Shown here: one piece after another, positions 35,453 to 39,905 of the stretch
Layout of the letters: each line of letters starts with the position of its first letter
Position numbering within the stretch: position 1 is the stretch's first letter
Assembly: GCA_903896505.1 (NCBI GenBank)
Contig: CAITXU010000009.1
Location: forward strand, 1 to 39,905
Reading direction: 5' to 3'
DNA: 39,905 nucleotides
Origin: an uncultured Verrucomicrobiota bacterium
Lineage (GTDB): Bacteria; Verrucomicrobiota; Verrucomicrobiia; Limisphaerales; UBA9464
The notes under the pieces: generated by a model
Database searches by the model: none
The model's input: only the letters and a program-made list of their open reading frames with translations
What the model was told of the DNA's origin: nothing
Program-made: the position numbers and the translations under genes

Positions 35453-38400
35453 ATGCCCATGTCCCCTCCACGCTGGAAAGCCATCACGTCCTCTCAATTG
35501 GCCTGGGAGTCTGAGGCGTTGGAATACATGCGTGCCGGATTACCCGACCACGAGCCCTACCTGGCGTGGTCCAACTTTGAATTCCTCGCGGACGACGGCA
35601 CGATCAACGAAATCGACGCCCTGGTGCTCACGCCCATGGGCTTCTTTCTGGTCGAAATTAAGAGTCGCCCGGGAATCCTCAACGGCGACGTCCATACCTG
35701 GACCTGGACCACCGGCGGTCATCGGTTTACCTACGACAACCCGCTCTTTCTCGCCAATCGCAAGGCCCGGAAACTCGCCTCGCTCCTCCGTCATCAGAAG
35801 TCGGTGGGCGATAAGTCCATCCCGTACCTCGAGGCGGTCGTTTTCTGTTCCGCTACCGACCTCCAAAATCGACTCAGCGGTGCCGGTCGCGCCAACGTCT
35901 TCCTGCGGGATACCGAGAAGGCACCGGGAATTCTAGGGGCGTTGATCAACCGGACGAATGTCGCCCAGGACCGCACAGCGCAGACTCGGATCGATAAGCC
36001 AACGGCTCGCACCGTTCTGCGGGCAATAGAGGAGGCCGGTATCCGACAGACCCAGAAGTCCCGGCGGGTCGCCGATTTCGAGTTGAAGGAGCTCTTCAAT
36101 GAAAGTCCCGTCGGGCTGTACCAGGATTGGGTCGCCGCTCACGTCAGTCTTCCGGATACCCGGCGCATTGTTCGGCTTTACCCGATTGCCCCCCATTGCC
36201 CGCCGGGGGACCGCGCCACCCTTCAGCGGGCAGCCGAGAAGGAGTTTTTCTCTCTCCAGGACCTGCTTCACCCGGGCATAGTCCTGGCGGAAACTTTCAC
36301 CCAGCACGAGCTCGGTCCGGCGCTCGTGTTCCGGATTCCCATGGGGGCCCAACGGCTCGATCACTACATGGCGCAACGAGCGGAACGGCTGACCGCCGGC
36401 ACCCGCCTGGAATTCGTCCGCCAGATTGCCGAGGCGCTCCAATTCGCCCACGCCCGGCGCATGGTGCATCGCACGCTCAGTCCCCAGAGCATCCTGGTCC
36501 TCAATCCCGAGGCGCCGGTACCCCGGCTTCAGATTCTCAACTGGCAACTTGCCCGACGCTCGAATGCCACCACCACCGCCGGGGGAACACGCATCACCGG
36601 CACGCTGCATGCCGAGCAGATGCTCGAAGACGCGTCGGCGGTCTATTTGTCGCCCGAGGCCCAGCGCGACCCCTACTGCGACGAACCCACCCAGGACATT
36701 TTCAGCCTTGGCGCCCTGGCCTATTACCTGTTTACCGGCCAATCACCCGCCGCATCGCCCCTGGAGATGACCCAGCGGGTCACGAGTGAGGGTGGGCTGG
36801 ATATCGGTTCCATCATGGATACCGCCGGCGAACAACTCCGGGAGCTCATCCGGTTCAGCACGCATCCCGACCTCCTCGGGCGCTATGAAGTTGTCACGGA
36901 TTTTGTCCAGCAGCTCAACAAGGTCGAAGACGAACTCACCACGCCGGATTTCGAAGCCCGAAAGAATCCGATTGAAGCGAAGAATGGTGAGTGGTTGTCG
37001 GGTGGATTCCTCGTCAAAGAGCGGCTGGGCCAGGGCTCGACGGCGGTGGCGTTCCTCGTCGAGCGCGGGGGCAAGCAATCGGTTTTGAAGCTGGCCAGCA
37101 AACCCGATCACAATTCCCGGCTTAAAGCGGAATTCGAGACCCTGAAACGGCTCGATCATCCCGGTATCGTCAAGGCCGAGGAATTGCTGAACTTCAATGG
37201 TCTTGATGGAATCCTGATGGAGCGCGCCGGCGATGAAACGCTGGCCCGACACCTGCGCAAGCATGGCCGCCTGCACCTCGATTTTCTTCAGCGCTTTGGT
37301 ATCGACCTGATTGACGCCATCGTGGAACTAGAGCGCGCCGGGGTGGCCCATCGCGACATCAAGCCCGAGAATATCGGCATCCAAAAGCGGGGACAGAATT
37401 CGGAACAACATCTCACCCTGTTCGATTTTTCCCTCTCGCACATCTCCACCGAGAACATTCGCTGCGGCACCACCGCCTATCTCGACCCATTTCTTCGGGA
37501 GCGGAAACCGATTCGCTGGGACCTTCAAGCCGAGCGCTTTGCCGTGGGAATGACGCTCTACGAAATGGCCACGGGTGATCTTCCGACCTGGGGCGACGGC
37601 AAAAGCGATCCCGGTGCCATCGAGAGCGAGGTCAATCTTTATTCGGAACGGTTCACCGCCGATTTGCGTGAGCAGTTGCTGGCCTTTTTCCGGCGGGCTT
37701 TGCGGCGGAATTTCACCGAGCGATTTGATCATGCCCGTCAGATGCGGGACGCCTGGATGGCCGTTTTCGCCGGTCTGGAGACTCCGGGTAGCGCCGCCGT
37801 GGAGGTCACGCGCGATGCCCGCCCTGCCCTGATCGAAAAGGCGCAGCTTTCCACGCAATTGGTCGAACTCGGCCTCAGCACCCGGGCGGCAAACGCCGTC
37901 GACCGGATCAACGCCATCACCGTGGCCGATCTCTTGAGCTGGTCGACCTGGCGGTTGAATCGGCTCCCGGGAGTCGGAAAGAAAACCCAGCGCGAAATCA
38001 CCGAGCTTCATCGCGCCCTGCGGGTCCGCTTCCCCGATATTCAGCCCAAGGCGGCGATACAGGTGACCGACGTTGACGCCGACCCTGCAGCGGAGGGGCC
38101 CGATGAACCCGAATCGGCCAGCATCGATTGGGTGGCCAATCACCTCGTTTCCACTTTGAACCGGATGGGGACGGGCGAAGCCGACATCCTGCGACGGATT
38201 CTCGCGCTCAACGCACCCCGCCCCGCGGAACCCCTGCCGGAAGGCTTTCGCGACTGGCCCAGCCAGACCGAAGTGGCCAAAGAAAGCGATGTCACCCGTC
38301 AGCGTATCGGCCAGGTCCTCGCCTCCGCGCGCGATCGCTGGTCGCGCACGCCATCGATCACCCGCATTCGGGACGCCATTTTCCAAATCCTTCATGCCTC

Positions 38401-39682
38401 CGGCGGAGTCATGACCCACCGGGAGATCGCCTCCGCTCTACTCGCCGCCTGCGGCTCGACCGAGACCGAACCCCGGCGTACGCAGATCGCCATCGCCGTT
38501 CTCCGGGTCGCCTGCGAGACGGAGTTTTCGATGAAGACATCGCGTTACGTCGAAAGCCGGAGTTATCAACGCGTGCTCATCGCCCTCAGCCACGAGCTGG
38601 GCGATTATGCCTTCCTGCTCGGAAAGGAAGCCGACGAATTGGCCCGGCAAGACCCCCTCGCCCCACCCGGTCGCGTGGTCGAAACCCTCCGCCGGGTCCG
38701 GACTCCGCACGGAATCGCGCCGCTTTCGGATGAACGCCTGGTCCGGCTGGCGGTGGGTGCCTCGAGTACCGCCCGACTCTCCTCCCGGCTGGAAATCTAT
38801 CCGCAGGGATTGGAACCGCGCCGGGCCATCCAGTTGGCGGCGGGTGCACTGCTCGGGACCAAGGACCTGACCATCGAAGCCATCCACCGGCGCGTCAGCA
38901 GTCGCTACCCCGATGCGGCCGTCCTGCCCGGTCGTCCCGAGCTCGATACCCTGCTCGATCAGGTCGATGCCAAGCTAAAGTGGGACCCCACTGCGGGCAA
39001 TGGTCAGGGTGCCTATCGCTCGGACCGATCGGATCTACCGACCGGCCTCAGCTCCTCGGTGGCCACCAAGGCGGGCGGTGGTGCCGCCGGGAACAACGGG
39101 GTGAGCTCCGAGCAGTTGACCGCCGATCAATTTACTGATCGGCTTCAACGCTCCATCCAGACGGCGGCGTATCTCGTGCTGGTTTCGACGACGACCAACT
39201 ACCTTTCGGTCGAACAACGCCTGCGACACGATTTCCCGGTGGCGGTCTGCGATATCGATGCCCTGTTCCTGGACCAGTTGCGGGCCCAGGCCGGGTTGTT
39301 GAAGGTTCAATGGGAGAAGATTCTGGAGGCCGACCAATCTGCAGAGACCTCGACCGATTGGGGACGGTTGAACCAGCTGGTGGCGGGCTATGCCCTGCCC
39401 CAGCTCAAGGCGCAGATTGTGGCGCAGGGGGGCCCGGTGTTGCTGACGAACATTGGTTTGCTGGCGCGGTTCAATCAGATTCCGGTCCTGGAACAGCTCC
39501 GCGAAGCCATTTGTCTCGATGGGAAAAACCCGCGGTCGTTGTGGGTGCTGGTGCCCTCCGCAGACCAGAACCGCTTGCCCACCCTGCATGGCCGGCCCGT
39601 CCCCGTGGCCACCCGGGGCCAATGGGAGCACATTCCGGAGACTTGGTTATCCGCAGACAGTAGAGAGTTATCCGCAGATTGA
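35453..39682 (+). CDS. pglW: PglW-type NERD/serine-threonine kinase
   Basis: A 1409-residue multidomain protein like PglW of type 2 BREX (phage growth limitation). Domains in order: a NERD nuclease-like domain (about 20-130; NEIDALVLTPMGFFLVEIKS carries the D and E-x-K residues); a degenerate kinase domain whose catalytic loop reads HRTLSPQSI (H339, T341 in place of Asp); a second, intact-looking kinase with GQGSTA, VLKLA, HRDIKPENI (D635) and FDFSLS in place of DFG; a helix-hairpin-helix segment LNRLPGVGKKTQREI (about 835-850); a sigma-region-4-like SQTEVAKESDVTRQRIGQVL; and a C-terminal conserved region. PglW is thought to be a kinase signalling component. The gene is much more GC-rich than the ATPase cassette. 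The last dozen residues and the stop codon come from the repeat that follows. No pglX, pglY or pglZ is in the window. Confidence 0.88.
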   Translation: MPMSPPRWKAITSSQLAWESEALEYMRAGLPDHEPYLAWSNFEFLADDGTINEIDALVLTPMGFFLVEIKSRPGILNGDVHTWTWTTGGHRFTYDNPLFLANRKARKLASLLRHQKSVGDKSIPYLEAVVFCSATDLQNRLSGAGRANVFLRDTEKAPGILGALINRTNVAQDRTAQTRIDKPTARTVLRAIEEAGIRQTQKSRRVADFELKELFNESPVGLYQDWVAAHVSLPDTRRIVRLYPIAPHCPPGDRATLQRAAEKEFFSLQDLLHPGIVLAETFTQHELGPALVFRIPMGAQRLDHYMAQRAERLTAGTRLEFVRQIAEALQFAHARRMVHRTLSPQSILVLNPEAPVPRLQILNWQLARRSNATTTAGGTRITGTLHAEQMLEDASAVYLSPEAQRDPYCDEPTQDIFSLGALAYYLFTGQSPAASPLEMTQRVTSEGGLDIGSIMDTAGEQLRELIRFSTHPDLLGRYEVVTDFVQQLNKVEDELTTPDFEARKNPIEAKNGEWLSGGFLVKERLGQGSTAVAFLVERGGKQSVLKLASKPDHNSRLKAEFETLKRLDHPGIVKAEELLNFNGLDGILMERAGDETLARHLRKHGRLHLDFLQRFGIDLIDAIVELERAGVAHRDIKPENIGIQKRGQNSEQHLTLFDFSLSHISTENIRCGTTAYLDPFLRERKPIRWDLQAERFAVGMTLYEMATGDLPTWGDGKSDPGAIESEVNLYSERFTADLREQLLAFFRRALRRNFTERFDHARQMRDAWMAVFAGLETPGSAAVEVTRDARPALIEKAQLSTQLVELGLSTRAANAVDRINAITVADLLSWSTWRLNRLPGVGKKTQREITELHRALRVRFPDIQPKAAIQVTDVDADPAAEGPDEPESASIDWVANHLVSTLNRMGTGEADILRRILALNAPRPAEPLPEGFRDWPSQTEVAKESDVTRQRIGQVLASARDRWSRTPSITRIRDAIFQILHASGGVMTHREIASALLAACGSTETEPRRTQIAIAVLRVACETEFSMKTSRYVESRSYQRVLIALSHELGDYAFLLGKEADELARQDPLAPPGRVVETLRRVRTPHGIAPLSDERLVRLAVGASSTARLSSRLEIYPQGLEPRRAIQLAAGALLGTKDLTIEAIHRRVSSRYPDAAVLPGRPELDTLLDQVDAKLKWDPTAGNGQGAYRSDRSDLPTGLSSSVATKAGGGAAGNNGVSSEQLTADQFTDRLQRSIQTAAYLVLVSTTTNYLSVEQRLRHDFPVAVCDIDALFLDQLRAQAGLLKVQWEKILEADQSAETSTDWGRLNQLVAGYALPQLKAQIVAQGGPVLLTNIGLLARFNQIPVLEQLREAICLDGKNPRSLWVLVPSADQNRLPTLHGRPVPVATRGQWEHIPETWLSADSRELSAD

Positions 39683-39905
39683 CGCAGATGAACACAGATT
39701 TTAAGAATGAAGAAGCAAGGCAAATACGGTTTCTGCCTAATCTGCGGCGGTCTGCGTCCATCCGTGGGGCACAGAGAGTTGTCCGCAGATTGACGCAGAT
39801 GAACACAGATTTTAAGAATGAAGAAGCAAGGCAAATACGGTTTCTGCCTAATCTGCGGCAGTCTGCGTCCATCCGTGGGGCACAGAGAGTTGTCCGCAGA
39901 TTGAC
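39650..39905 (+). repeat. 111-bp tandem palindromic repeat array, cut by the window end
   Basis: TCCGCAGA recurs at 39650, 39671, 39782 and 39893. The last three are spaced exactly 111 bases. The two full units (39671-39781 and 39782-39892) differ at one position that I noticed, GGCGG versus GGCAG. A truncated 21-base unit precedes them inside pglW. Each unit is itself palindromic: CCGCAGATT (39672-39680) pairs with AATCTGCGG (39739-39747). Stop codon TGA of pglW (39680-39682) lies in the first full unit. The array continues past the window. Confidence 0.88.

Noticed and set aside
37328..38419. 363-residue open frame on the minus strand
   Set aside because: It lies antisense to pglW. GC-rich coding DNA commonly leaves long open antisense frames, and the translation (Gly, Arg, Asp-rich) has no domain.
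16797..39682. A complete type 2 BREX system
   Set aside because: BrxD-like, BrxHI-like and PglW-like genes are present, but I find no PglX methylase, PglY/BrxC or PglZ in the window, and pglW is 11 kb away from the cassette.
39650..39905. A CRISPR array
   Set aside because: The units are 111-base tandem copies with almost identical interiors and internal palindromes; there are no short repeats with unique spacers and no cas genes.

Overview
The window is a mobile, defence-rich accessory region. The organism cannot be named from it. High-GC genes, several TTG/GTG starts, weak Shine-Dalgarno use and two families of dispersed palindromic repeats (a GGCGAGC heptamer and a TCCGCAGAT/ATCTGCGGA element) resemble large environmental genomes such as Planctomycetota or Verrucomicrobiota. 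This is an impression, not a proof. No rRNA, tRNA or CRISPR array is visible.

Layout. (1) 1-8.4 kb looks like plasmid/ICE/phage cargo: a minus-strand phage-type adenine methylase (86-514), a minus-strand DUF932 protein (1398-2249), a small unknown gene (2689-3204) and a 1692-residue adenine methylase-helicase fusion of DarB-like architecture (3326-8404). (2) 8.6-33.2 kb is one long plus-strand gene train, probably one or a few operons. It contains every class 1 DISARM gene in canonical order: drmD, drmMI, then drmA, drmB, drmC. The two halves are separated by about 9.5 kb of cargo. (3) That cargo has two parts: a tightly packed five-gene cassette (16797-23891) with one unrecognised protein, three divergent BrxD-like P-loop ATPases and an Lhr/BrxHI-like helicase; and a two-gene AAA15 ATPase plus RloB-like pair (24016-26119), the RloA/RloB or AbiL type of toxin module. 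A DUF2971 gene follows drmC. (4) 33.3-34.6 kb holds two orphan genes. (5) 35.1-39.7 kb is a two-gene unit, an excisionase-like HTH protein and a PglW-type NERD/double-kinase protein. It is GC-rich and bounded on both sides by members of one palindromic repeat family. The right-hand copies form a 111-bp tandem array that runs off the window and supplies the pglW stop codon.

How the genes may work together. DrmMI would mark self DNA. DrmA/DrmB (helicase plus DUF1998 protein), DrmD (SNF2 helicase) and DrmC (phospholipase D-fold) would act on unmarked phage DNA. The BrxD-like/BrxHI-like cassette is built from parts otherwise known in type 2 BREX, as is PglW, but no PglX, PglY or PglZ is present. 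The most interesting candidate is therefore a hybrid: class 1 DISARM carrying an ATPase-triplet/helicase module in its middle, with an abortive-infection-type pair beside it. A second novelty is that drmMI itself is invaded at four inter-domain positions by degenerate 7-bp repeat tracts that keep the reading frame.
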